Assembly: GCA_903831925.1 (NCBI GenBank)
Contig: CAIKZV010000324.1
Coordinates: forward strand, 1-11,539
DNA: 11,539 nt
Direction: 5' to 3'
Source: an uncultured Burkholderiales bacterium
GTDB taxonomy: Bacteria; Pseudomonadota; Gammaproteobacteria; Burkholderiales; Burkholderiaceae_E
Position 1 is the first letter of the stretch. Every line of letters begins with the position of its first letter. A program made the position numbers and the translations under genes. The notes beneath the pieces are model-generated. The model did not search any database. It saw only the letters and a program-made list of their open reading frames with translations, and was not told the origin of the DNA. Positions 1 through 7,194 of this stretch are shown here, piece after piece.

Positions 1-450
1 AATCTGCTGGCCATCCTGGACCGGGCCGAAGAGCATGCGCAGTGCCTGGATATCGTCGGGGAAGTGCTCGGCCGCCTGCGGATGGACCCGCAGCGCGCGC
101 ATCGTGACCTGATCGGTGCCGGGGGCACGACCCAGGCCGAGGTCGATGCGACCCGGGTAGAGCGACTCGAGCGTGCCGAACTGCTCGGCGATCACCAAGG
201 GCGAGTGATTGGGCAGCATGATGCCGCCCGAGCCCACGCGAATCGTCTTTGTGCCGCCGGCTAGATGGCCGATCACCACCGAGGTGGCCGAGCTGGCGAT
301 GCCGGCCATGTTGTGATGCTCGGCGACCCAGTAACGGCGATAGCCCCAGTCCTCGGCATGCCGGATGAGATCGAGCGCATTGCGAAGGGCATCGGTGGGC
401 GTGTCGCCGAGCCGGACCGGCACCAGGTCGAGGATGGAAATCGGAAGCAT
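1..450 (-). CDS. LLM-class flavin-dependent oxidoreductase, N-terminal 150 residues (partial)
   Basis: The frame opens with ATG at 450 and runs unbroken off the left edge, so only the first 150 residues are visible. The family is the bacterial luciferase-like monooxygenases, TIM-barrel enzymes that use reduced flavin (FMNH2) and oxygen to oxidise small organic substrates. Visible hallmarks are the first strand ISILDLVPV, the motif WVAEHHNM at residues 41-48, the strand RVGSGGIMLPNH at 71-82, and the YPGRIDLGLGRAPGTD stretch at 98-113. These closely resemble the MsnO8/YhbW-type subgroup, whose substrates are mostly unknown. A GAGAG element lies about 13 bases before the ATG and could serve as a weak ribosome site. 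The gene is divergent from the DUF1800 gene. Family assignment is secure; the substrate is not. Confidence 0.9.
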   Translation of the reverse strand, partial: MLPISILDLVPVRLGDTPTDALRNALDLIRHAEDWGYRRYWVAEHHNMAGIASSATSVVIGHLAGGTKTIRVGSGGIMLPNHSPLVIAEQFGTLESLYPGRIDLGLGRAPGTDQVTMRALRVHPQAAEHFPDDIQALRMLFGPVQDGQQI

Positions 451-586
451 GGCTGGGGGTCTCTCGTTGGATCGAAGCGGTCTGAAACCTTACCACCGTC
501 GGCCTGTCGAGGCTGATTCGGCTGCGCATTCCGTGGAAACCGGGCGCTTGTCGCCTCATCGAAGTCCGCCTTCGGTGACCCGCCCC

Positions 587-613
587 CGATCGCTCGCGAT
601 CGACCGTTGGTCG
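587..613. repeat. Overlapping inverted repeats in the divergent spacer
   Basis: CGATCGC (587-593) is mirrored by GCGATCG (596-602) with two bases between. A second dyad, CGACC (601-605) and GGTCG (609-613) around GTT, overlaps its right edge. They lie in the 451-699 spacer between two divergent genes, about 90-110 bases before the DUF1800 start codon. They could be an operator or a hairpin in a leader. Short GC-rich dyads also arise by chance in DNA of this composition. I see no other clear site in this spacer and no convincing promoter. Confidence 0.3.
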
Positions 614-699
614 GCCTTTGCGGTACGCGCCAGGCTTGGGCGAGCAGCGTGCGCCGGGTAGTCTTGTGCGTTTTGTCACGTCAATCCTTTCTCAATGTC

Positions 700-2574
700 A
701 TGACCACCTCGCTGATTGCTGAACAGGGCGTCGCCCGGGATCCGACGGCGTTTGATCCGAATGGTGCAGATGCGGGCGCGGCTTTGCCCGGATCTGAGCA
801 CCGTGCGGCGGGCGGGGCGCTGATTGCCGCAGCGGCTGCGGCGCTGGCTGCCTGCGGCGGGGCGGGCAGCGATATCGGAAGCCTGCCGTCCCTGGCCACA
901 TCGGCAAGCAGCCAGAGCTCGGTGACCGGCAATGGCGCGCAGTCGCTCGCCTCAGCGGCACCGACCTCTCCGGTCACGACGTCGACGACATCGACCAGCC
1001 CCTCGGCCACCGTCAAAGCCGCCAATGGTTCGGGCGTGGCCGATGCACCAATCGACCTCCCCGGTGCCGCGCGATTTCTGGCGCAGTCGACCTTCGGTGC
1101 CAGCGGGGCTGAAATCAGCCGCACGCAGCAGATGGGCGTCACCGCCTGGCTCGACGAGCAGTTCGCGATGCCGCCTGGCACGGGCCATGTGCAGTGGCTG
1201 ACATCGAAGGGCTACGACAACGCTTCGCTGATCTTCAACTCGACCGCCTTCGACTACACCGTCTGGCGAGCCTTCCTGTCGAGCCCCGACCAGTTGCGAC
1301 AGCGCGTGGTCTATGCGCTGACCCAGATTCTGGTGGTCTCGATCGACGGTGTGAATTCGGCATGGAAGCCGTTTTCGGTCGGCAATTATCTGGATGTGCT
1401 GACCGCCAATGCCTTCGGCAATTTCCGCACCCTGCTCGAGCAGGTGACGCTCACCCCGGCGATGGGCGATTACCTGAACATGCGCGGCAATCGCAAGGCC
1501 GATCCGAGCACCGGTCGCCTGCCCGACGAGAACTACGCCCGCGAGCTGATGCAGCTCTTTACCATCGGCCTGACCGAACTGAACCCCGACGGCACATCAA
1601 GGCTTGTCGGCGCACAGCCGCAAGACACCTATGACCAGGAGGATGTCACCGGCCTGGCGCGGCTGCTGACCGGCTGGGAATACGCGGTTGGCTACGATGG
1701 TCTGCCCCAGCAGTACACCGAACCGATGTTCTGCTACCCGGCGCGCCATGAGACCGGCGCCTCCTCGTTTCTGACGGTGAGCGCGCCAAACGGCAATGAC
1801 GGCCCGGGAGCCCTGAAGCTGGTGCTCGACGGGCTCTTTGCGCATCCGAATGTCGGGCCCTTCATCGGCCGCCAGCTGATCCAGCGGCTGGTGACCAGCA
1901 ATCCGTCGCCGGCCTATGTCGGCCGGGTGGCAGCCGCCTTTGCCAACAATGGCGCAGGGGTGCGCGGCGACATGAAGGCGCTGATCCGCGCGGTACTGAC
2001 CGACGTCGAGGCGCGCACGGTCCAAACCGCGCCGGAGGCCGGCAAGCTGGTCGAACCGGTGCTGCGCTTTACGCAATTCGCCCGCGCATTCAGCGTGACG
2101 TCGCCTTCGGGCGCCTGGAAGCTCGGCAATCTCTCTGATCCGGCATCGCGACTCGGCCAGAGTCCGCTTCACAGCCCGTCGGTCTTCAATTTCTACCGGC
2201 CCGGCTTCGTGCCGCCCAATACCGCTTTCGCGTCCATGGGGCTGGTGGCTCCCGAGCTGCAGATCACCAGCGAATCGAGCGTGGCCGGTTATCTCAACTT
2301 CATGCAGACCGTCATCAACAACATTGCCAGTATCAATGCCACCGACCTGGTGGTCGACTACAGTGGACTGCAATCGATCGCGGCGGATGCCAACGCCCTG
2401 GCGGCCGAGGTCGAGCTGATCCTTGCCGCCAACCGTCTCGGTCTGACCAACCGCACGCAGATCCGCACTGCGCTGGCATCGATGCCGATCGCCACAGTCG
2501 CCAATCTGCTGGACCGGGTCAAAGCGGCCATCCTGCTCACGATGGCAACGCCCGAATACCTCGTCCTGCGCTGA
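700..2574 (+). CDS. DUF1800 domain-containing protein, probable exported lipoprotein
   Basis: A 624-residue protein. An N-terminal stretch of about 35 residues precedes an Ala-rich hydrophobic segment (residues 36-50) that ends in the lipobox-like LAAC with Cys52. A Ser/Thr-rich low-complexity linker (about 57-110) follows, then a full DUF1800 domain (about 120-622). Recognisable DUF1800 blocks are RFLAQSTFGAS (125-135), LRQRVVYALTQILVVS (199-214), the MRGNRKADPSTGRLPDENYA to RELMQLFTIG block (261-290), the HPNVGPFIGRQLIQRLV block (382-398), SPSVFNFYRPGF (492-503) and the C-terminal ATPEYLV. Biochemical function is unknown; genes of this family are commonly paired with DUF1501, as here. ATG 700 is chosen because the in-frame extension to a TTG at 607 looks non-coding, though no Shine-Dalgarno is seen before 700. 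The DUF1501 gene starts 9 bases after the stop, indicating one transcript. Confidence 0.88.
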   Translation: MTTSLIAEQGVARDPTAFDPNGADAGAALPGSEHRAAGGALIAAAAAALAACGGAGSDIGSLPSLATSASSQSSVTGNGAQSLASAAPTSPVTTSTTSTSPSATVKAANGSGVADAPIDLPGAARFLAQSTFGASGAEISRTQQMGVTAWLDEQFAMPPGTGHVQWLTSKGYDNASLIFNSTAFDYTVWRAFLSSPDQLRQRVVYALTQILVVSIDGVNSAWKPFSVGNYLDVLTANAFGNFRTLLEQVTLTPAMGDYLNMRGNRKADPSTGRLPDENYARELMQLFTIGLTELNPDGTSRLVGAQPQDTYDQEDVTGLARLLTGWEYAVGYDGLPQQYTEPMFCYPARHETGASSFLTVSAPNGNDGPGALKLVLDGLFAHPNVGPFIGRQLIQRLVTSNPSPAYVGRVAAAFANNGAGVRGDMKALIRAVLTDVEARTVQTAPEAGKLVEPVLRFTQFARAFSVTSPSGAWKLGNLSDPASRLGQSPLHSPSVFNFYRPGFVPPNTAFASMGLVAPELQITSESSVAGYLNFMQTVINNIASINATDLVVDYSGLQSIAADANALAAEVELILAANRLGLTNRTQIRTALASMPIATVANLLDRVKAAILLTMATPEYLVLR

Positions 2575-2583
2575 AGACCGTCA

Positions 2584-4035
2584 ATGAAGAACGCCTCTGC
2601 CACTCGCCGCGAATTCATGCGCCGCACTGCCGGGCTCTCGGTAGCCGGTGCGGCCGCACCCTGGGCCATCAATCTTGCTGCCATCTCACAGGCCGCCGCT
2701 CAGACCGCCGGCGACTACAAGGCGCTGGTCTGCGTCTTTCTGGCCGGCGGTAACGACTTTGCCAACACGGTCATTCCGTTCGATGCCACCGGCTATGCCG
2801 AATATGCCGCGATCCGTTCCACGATCGCCACGCCGCAGGCCTCGCTGGTCGGCCTGAGTTCGCTCAATGCGCCTGGCGGGCGTCAATACGCGCTTGCGCC
2901 GCAGCTGACCACCTCGCCCTCGACCTCGGCGCTGGCACTCAAGTCGCTGGCCGATCTGTTCAACAACGGCAAGCTCGGTGTGATGCTGAACATCGGCACC
3001 CTGGTTCGCCCGACCACCAAGGCCCAGTACACCGCGAAGTCGGTGGTGCTGCCGCCCAAGCTTTTTTCGCATAACGACCAGACCTCCTTCTGGCAGTCCT
3101 CGCGGCCTGAAGGTGCCACGATCGGCTGGGGTGGCAGCATCATGGAAGTGCTCGCCTCGAACAACACCTCGGGCAATACCAACACCACGTTCAGCTGCAT
3201 GAGTGCGACCGGCAATTCGGTGTTTCTGGCCGGCGGCTCGACCGCTCAGTATCAGGTCAGCACCAATGGCGCGGTGGCGGTTGCCGGGATTCCACGCTCG
3301 AGTTCGACCGGCACGAAGCTGTTCAATTCGGCCGCGGCGGCGGCCACGCTGAAATCCCTGATCACCACCCACAGCGGCACGAACCTTCTGGAAAATGCCC
3401 ATTTCGCAGTCACCAAACGCTCGGTCGCTGCCGAGGAAATGATGCGTACCGCGCTGACCGGAACCTTGGCCACGACCTTCGGCTCGGTGGACGCGACCGG
3501 CAAGTCAATCGCCAATCCGCTCGCCGATCAGCTCAGGATCGTGGCCCGGACCATTGCGGCCCGCGGCGCGCTGGGCGTCAAACGCCAGGTGTTTTTCGTG
3601 AGTCTCGGCGGCTTTGATCTGCATGATTACCTGCCGCAGAAACATCCCGGCCTGCTGCAGCTGGTCAACGACGCGATGGCGCAGTTCTATGCCGCGACCG
3701 TCGAGCTCGGTGTGCAGAACCAGGTCACGACCTTCACCGCCAGCGACTTCGGTCGTACCGCGATCTCGAACGGCGACGGTTCGGACCATGGCTGGGGCAG
3801 TCATCACTTCGTGATGGGCGGCGCGGTCAAGGGGCGCACGCTCTATGGCACACCGCCGGTGCTGGCCAACAACGGACCGGACGATGTCGGTCAGGGCCGG
3901 CTGCTGCCCACCACCTCGGTCGATCAGCTGGCCGCCACGCTCGCGACCTGGTTCGGCGTGTCGGCCTCCGATCTGCCGCTGGTCGTGCCCAGCATCGGCA
4001 ACTATTCGCTGAAGAATCTCGGGCTGCTGGTCTGA
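2584..4035 (+). CDS. DUF1501 family protein with Tat signal
   Basis: A 483-residue protein. The N-terminus carries a twin-arginine signal (TRREFM, Arg8-Arg9), a hydrophobic stretch up to about residue 34, and a plausible cleavage after Ala39, so it is predicted to be exported folded. The DUF1501 domain covers essentially the rest: FLAGGNDFANT (52-62), FSHNDQ (161-166), LGGFDLHD (341-348), the ASDFGRT block (386-392) and DHGWGSHH (401-408). To my knowledge DUF1501 belongs to the alkaline phosphatase/sulfatase-like fold group, and the conserved Asp, His and Asn residues in these blocks are in keeping with metal binding. No substrate is established and I do not assign one. The start is 9 bases after the DUF1800 stop with only a weak GAAG upstream, suggesting translational coupling. 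Export through Tat suggests that folding, perhaps with a cofactor, happens in the cytoplasm. Confidence 0.92.
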   Translation: MKNASATRREFMRRTAGLSVAGAAAPWAINLAAISQAAAQTAGDYKALVCVFLAGGNDFANTVIPFDATGYAEYAAIRSTIATPQASLVGLSSLNAPGGRQYALAPQLTTSPSTSALALKSLADLFNNGKLGVMLNIGTLVRPTTKAQYTAKSVVLPPKLFSHNDQTSFWQSSRPEGATIGWGGSIMEVLASNNTSGNTNTTFSCMSATGNSVFLAGGSTAQYQVSTNGAVAVAGIPRSSSTGTKLFNSAAAAATLKSLITTHSGTNLLENAHFAVTKRSVAAEEMMRTALTGTLATTFGSVDATGKSIANPLADQLRIVARTIAARGALGVKRQVFFVSLGGFDLHDYLPQKHPGLLQLVNDAMAQFYAATVELGVQNQVTTFTASDFGRTAISNGDGSDHGWGSHHFVMGGAVKGRTLYGTPPVLANNGPDDVGQGRLLPTTSVDQLAATLATWFGVSASDLPLVVPSIGNYSLKNLGLLV

Positions 4036-4040
4036 TCGAC

Positions 4041-4059
4041 CGGGCGCCTGGGGCGCCCG
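4041..4059. terminator. GC hairpin between convergent genes (putative bidirectional terminator)
   Basis: CGGGCGCC (4041-4048) pairs perfectly with GGCGCCCG (4052-4059) around a three-base TGG loop, giving an 8-bp GC-only stem. It begins five bases after the DUF1501 stop and lies about 40 bases beyond the ppk2 stop on the opposite strand, so it could end both transcripts. There is no T tract on either side, so it is not a canonical intrinsic terminator and may act with Rho or as a 3' stabilising hairpin. Confidence 0.5.
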
Positions 4060-4099
4060 CTGCGCTGCTGATTGATGCTGCCTGGGTGGCTCTGCGCGG

Positions 4100-4891
4100 T
4101 CAGACGCTCGGGATCGGTTTGAGCGGCCCCTTGAACGACTCCTTGCCCGGCGCGCCCGGCAGCGGCGGAAACTCGACTGGCTGATCGATCACTTCGAGTT
4201 CGGGCACCTTGTCGAGCAGATGGCGGATGAGCGTGAGCCGGCCACGCCGCTGGTCGTTGAAGTCGACCAGCGTCCAGGGTGCGTGACGGGTGTGGGTGGC
4301 CTTGAGCATGGCATCGCGCGCACGACCATATTCGCGATATTTCAGACGTGCCTGCAGGTCGACCGGCGACAGCTTCCAGTGCTTGAGCGGGTCGTCGAGC
4401 CGCTCGCGAAGGCGCTCTTCCTGCTGCGCCTGATCGATGGTCAGCCAGTACTTCAGCAGCACGATGCCATCGTCGACCAGGAGTTTTTCAAAGGCCGGCG
4501 TCTGCTTCAGAAAGGCCTTGTATTCGTCATCGCTGCAGTAGCCCATCACCTTCTCGACCCCGGCGCGGTTGTACCAGCTGCGATCGAACAGCATGATCTG
4601 GCCGGCCGCAGGCAGGTGCTGCACATAGCGCTGGAAATACCACTGCGTGCGCTCGATCTCGTCGGGCTTGGGCAGCGCGACCACATGGCACTGGCGCGGG
4701 TTGAGCGGCTGCGCGATCGTGCTGATCACGCCGCCCTTGCCGGCGGTGTCGCGTCCCTCGAAGATGATCAGCACGCGCCGCTGTTTGCTCTGCACCCAGC
4801 GTGCGACGCGGTTCAATTCCAATTCGAGCGGCAGCAAGGCCGACTCGTAGTCCTGGCGGCTCATCCGCTCGGTCGATTTGCGCTTTGCCAT
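4100..4891 (-). CDS. ppk2: Polyphosphate kinase 2 (PPK2 family, class I-like)
   Basis: A 263-residue cytosolic enzyme that transfers phosphate between inorganic polyphosphate and nucleotides, in class I mostly making nucleoside triphosphate from diphosphate. The P-loop is GRDTAGKGG (46-54), the Walker B-like motif is DRSWYNRAGVE (103-113), and the helical lid region follows with RLRERLDDPLKHWKLSP (160-176) and LKYREYGRARDAM (183-195). Length and motif spacing match single-domain PPK2. The gene is the second of a minus-strand pair: its ATG is two bases beyond the metY stop, and its AGGAG ribosome site is inside metY. Class I assignment (nucleoside-diphosphate phosphorylation) rests on motif resemblance; AMP-using classes are not excluded. 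Confidence 0.93.
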   Translation of the reverse strand: MAKRKSTERMSRQDYESALLPLELELNRVARWVQSKQRRVLIIFEGRDTAGKGGVISTIAQPLNPRQCHVVALPKPDEIERTQWYFQRYVQHLPAAGQIMLFDRSWYNRAGVEKVMGYCSDDEYKAFLKQTPAFEKLLVDDGIVLLKYWLTIDQAQQEERLRERLDDPLKHWKLSPVDLQARLKYREYGRARDAMLKATHTRHAPWTLVDFNDQRRGRLTLIRHLLDKVPELEVIDQPVEFPPLPGAPGKESFKGPLKPIPSV

Positions 4892-4893
4892 GC

Positions 4894-6171
4894 TCAGACT
4901 CCTGCGAGGGCCTGCTCGAGATCAGTCTTCAGATCGTCGATATGCTCGATGCCGACCGACAGCCGCACCATGCCTTCGCTCACGCCGGCTTTGGCAAGCT
5001 CTGCTGCATCGAGCTGGCGGTGGGTGGTCGAGGCCGGATGCGTGGCCAGCGATTTGGCATCGCCGATATTGACCAGGCGGGTAAAGAGCTTCAGACCATC
5101 GAGAAAGCGCGCACCGGCCTCTCGACCTTCGCCGCCCTTGAGCGTGAACGACAGGATGCCCGAGGCCTTGCCGCCCATGTATTGCTTGACCAGCGCATGT
5201 TCGGGGTGATCGGGCAGGCCGGCGTAGTTGACCGAGGCGACCTTGGGATGCGTGCTCAGATATTTTGCGATCGCCAGTGAGTTCTCGCAGATCCGGTCCA
5301 TGCGCAGCGCCAGGGTCTCGATGCCCTGCAGGATCAGGAAGGCGCTCATCGGCGAGAGGGCGGCGCCCATGTTGCGAAGCGGCACCACGCGGGCGCGGCC
5401 GATGAAGGCTGCGGCGCCGAGCGCCTCGGTATAGACCACGCCGTGATAGCTCACATCGGGCTCGTTCAGGCGCTTGAAGCGTGCCTTGTGCTGCGCCCAC
5501 GGAAACTTGCCGCTGTCGACGATGGCGCCGGCAACGCTGTTGCCATGGCCGCCGAGGTATTTGGTGACCGAGTGCACGACGATGTCGGCACCATGCTCGA
5601 AGGGCCGGCACAGATAGGGGCTGGGGACGGTGTTGTCGACGATCAGCGGAATGCCGGCGTCATGGGCCACCTTGGCGAGCGCGGCAAAGTCGGTGACATT
5701 GCCCAGCGGATTGCCGATTGATTCGCAGAAGATCGCCTTGGTGCGGGCATCGATCAGGGCAGCGAAGGTCTCAGGTTTGCGGGCATCGGCAAAGCGGGTC
5801 TCGATGCCCATCTGCGGCAGGGTGTGCGCAAAGAGGTTGTAGGTGCCGCCATAGAGCTGCGAGGCCGAGACGATGTTGTCGCCGCTCTCGGCAATCGTCT
5901 GGATCGCATAGGTGATCGCGGCCATGCCTGAGGCCACCGCAAGTGCGCCGATGCCGCCTTCGAGTGCAGCGATGCGCTTTTCGAGCACATCGGTGGTCGG
6001 ATTCATGATGCGCGTATAGATGTTGCCGGCCACCTTCAGGTCGAAGAGGTCGGCACCATGCTGGGCATTGTCGAAGGCATAGGCCACCGTCTGGTAGATC
6101 GGCACGGCAACCGCCTTGGTGGTCGGGTCGGGGCTGTAGCCGGCGTGAACGGCGAGGGTCTCGAGGCGCAT
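4894..6171 (-). CDS. metY: O-acetylhomoserine sulfhydrylase (O-acetylhomoserine aminocarboxypropyltransferase)
   Basis: A 425-residue PLP enzyme of the Cys/Met metabolism family that converts O-acetylhomoserine and sulfide (or methanethiol) to homocysteine (or methionine) and acetate. Visible residues are the PLP-phosphate contact YTR (52-54), the ring-stacking Tyr in LYGGTYN (107-112), Asp179 in IVDNTVPSP, and the Schiff-base lysine Lys204 in HSVTKYLGGHG. The C-terminal domain has SLATHPASTTH (374-384) and VRLSVGIEH (402-410). The length and the RLETLAVHAGYSPDPTTKAV start are typical of MetY rather than the shorter MetB/MetZ. ATG 6171 is chosen over an in-frame TTG at 6201 because a GGAG lies nine bases before it and the family normally begins there. 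It is followed directly by ppk2 and is divergent from the thioesterase gene. Supplies homocysteine for methionine synthases such as MesD encoded to the right. Confidence 0.93.
   Translation of the reverse strand: MRLETLAVHAGYSPDPTTKAVAVPIYQTVAYAFDNAQHGADLFDLKVAGNIYTRIMNPTTDVLEKRIAALEGGIGALAVASGMAAITYAIQTIAESGDNIVSASQLYGGTYNLFAHTLPQMGIETRFADARKPETFAALIDARTKAIFCESIGNPLGNVTDFAALAKVAHDAGIPLIVDNTVPSPYLCRPFEHGADIVVHSVTKYLGGHGNSVAGAIVDSGKFPWAQHKARFKRLNEPDVSYHGVVYTEALGAAAFIGRARVVPLRNMGAALSPMSAFLILQGIETLALRMDRICENSLAIAKYLSTHPKVASVNYAGLPDHPEHALVKQYMGGKASGILSFTLKGGEGREAGARFLDGLKLFTRLVNIGDAKSLATHPASTTHRQLDAAELAKAGVSEGMVRLSVGIEHIDDLKTDLEQALAGV
4899..4903 (-). promoter_or_regulatory. ppk2 ribosome-binding site embedded in metY
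   Basis: AGGAG on the minus strand lies within the last sense codons of metY and seven bases before the ppk2 ATG. The metY stop and the ppk2 start are separated by two bases, so ribosomes ending metY can re-initiate on ppk2. This fixes the ppk2 start and argues for a single transcript. Confidence 0.7.
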
Positions 6172-6180
6172 GAAATCGGT

Positions 6181-6184
6181 CTCC
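6181..6184 (-). promoter_or_regulatory. metY ribosome-binding site
   Basis: GGAG on the minus strand, nine bases before ATG 6171. It decides the start against the upstream in-frame TTG at 6201, which has no comparable element. Confidence 0.55.
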
Positions 6185-6304
6185 GGGTTCGGTTTGTGCA
6201 AGGCGCTTGTATGGGGCTTGTTTCGGGCTGCGCCGCCAGGGCGCGCGGCTCGATTGTGGCATCCTCGGGCACCGATCGGTCCCCTGCGCGATGCGCTTAA
6301 GCTT

Positions 6305-7150
6305 ATGCAATCTTTTTCCGCAATCGTCTCCCGTCCTGTTTCTCATGCGCCCGACAGCGCGGTTTTCGAGGCCGATATCACCACCGACTGGTTGCAGGGC
6401 AAGGCGGCATTCGGTGGCATCCAGGGTGCGATCGCAATGGTGGCGATGCGGGCGGCAGCCGGCGACGAACTGCCGCTGCGCGCCATCCAGATGACCTTCA
6501 TTGCCGCCCTCGACGAAGGGCCCGCCACTGCGCGGGCCAGCGTCGTGCGCCGCGGTCGGGCGATCACGCATGTGCAGTGCGAACTGCGCAGCGGCGACCG
6601 GGTGGCGGCCCTGCTGGTGGGCCTGTTCGGCGCCAGTCGCGAGTCACAGGCCCGGCTTGATCTGCCGATGCCCGCCGATGTGCGGCCCTATGCTGACCTG
6701 CGCGACGGGCCCTTCATCGACAAGCGCATGCCCGATTTTCTGCGCCACTATCGACAGCGCTGGGCAGGCGGCCCGATGCCCTACAGCGGCACGCCCACGC
6801 GGCCGGCCCGGCAGTGGGCGATGCTGCGCGAGGCCGCGCCCGACGATGGTTCTGCTGCACCGGCGGGGCTCGACAGTGCCACCGCCCGCGAGACCAATCT
6901 GGTCGCCCTGGCCGATCTGACCGCCTCGCCGGTGATCTCGATGCTGACCCGACCCGCGCCGAGCGCCTCGCTCACCTGGCTGCTGGAGTTCTTGCGTGAT
7001 CCGCGCGAATTCGATCCGGCGCAGTGGCTGCTGGTGCACACCGAGTCGCGTCACGCGGCCGACGGCTATCAGAGCCAGACCGCTCACATGTGGGATCAGC
7101 AGGGACGTGCGGTGGCGGTCAGTCATCAGACCACCGCGATCTTCGGCTGA
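6305..7150 (+). CDS. Acyl-CoA thioesterase family protein (double hotdog, 4HBT_3-like)
   Basis: A 281-residue protein with the two-hotdog layout of TesB-type acyl-CoA thioesterases, which hydrolyse acyl-CoA to free acid and CoA. The first hotdog is about 15-112, with the helix-start motif AFGGIQGAIAMVAM (35-48) and the strand ITHVQCEL (87-94). The conserved GPFIDKRMPDF (135-145) block lies between the halves. The second hotdog is about 198-281, with ALADLTASP (201-209), a Ser/Thr-rich SASLTW segment (220-225) and SHQTTAIFG at the end (273-281). Asp203, a Ser/Thr near 222-224 and Gln275 are spaced like the Asp-Thr-Gln catalytic set of TesB; this mapping is by eye. The start is ATG 6305; no clear Shine-Dalgarno is seen, and the in-frame upstream extension to 6170 has no family resemblance. 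The quinone-reductase-like gene follows after 44 bases on the same strand. Chain-length specificity is unknown. Confidence 0.85.
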   Translation: MQSFSAIVSRPVSHAPDSAVFEADITTDWLQGKAAFGGIQGAIAMVAMRAAAGDELPLRAIQMTFIAALDEGPATARASVVRRGRAITHVQCELRSGDRVAALLVGLFGASRESQARLDLPMPADVRPYADLRDGPFIDKRMPDFLRHYRQRWAGGPMPYSGTPTRPARQWAMLREAAPDDGSAAPAGLDSATARETNLVALADLTASPVISMLTRPAPSASLTWLLEFLRDPREFDPAQWLLVHTESRHAADGYQSQTAHMWDQQGRAVAVSHQTTAIFG

Positions 7151-7181
7151 TGCAGCATTGACCAACAACACAGACAAGAGA

Positions 7182-7190
7182 GGAGGAGAC
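7182..7190 (+). promoter_or_regulatory. Strong Shine-Dalgarno of the quinone-reductase gene; complementary to the sRNA 5' end
   Basis: GGAGGAGAC sits four bases before ATG 7195 and is the strongest ribosome site of the window. The same nine bases occur on the plus strand at 11034-11042, which is the complement of the first nine bases of the predicted minus-strand small RNA. The RNA could therefore pair here without a mismatch and block initiation. Confidence 0.75.
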
Positions 7191-7194
7191 GCCC

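Noticed and set aside
607..699. In-frame extension of the DUF1800 gene to a TTG at 607
   Set aside because: The extra 31 residues show no family resemblance, no ribosome site precedes the TTG, and ATG 700 gives a plausible N-terminus.
1597..2373. Minus-strand open frame of 258 codons opposite the DUF1800 gene
   Set aside because: Arg/His-rich composition without recognisable domain; mirrors the codon bias of the real gene.
2686..3402. Minus-strand open frame of 238 codons opposite the DUF1501 gene
   Set aside because: Gly/Arg-rich, no motif, fully inside a well-supported gene.
4220..5209. Long plus-strand open frame (329 codons) antisense to ppk2 and metY
   Set aside because: It crosses two convincingly assigned genes, shows no family motif and is a typical shadow frame in GC-rich DNA.
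6172..6201. metY start at the in-frame TTG at 6201
   Set aside because: ATG 6171 has GGAG nine bases upstream and matches the usual MetY N-terminus; the TTG has no ribosome site.
6172..6304. Methionine-related riboswitch or regulator site before metY
   Set aside because: The 133-base divergent spacer shows no SAM-riboswitch-like pairing or clear dyad; only a vague CACAAT -10-like element without a -35.
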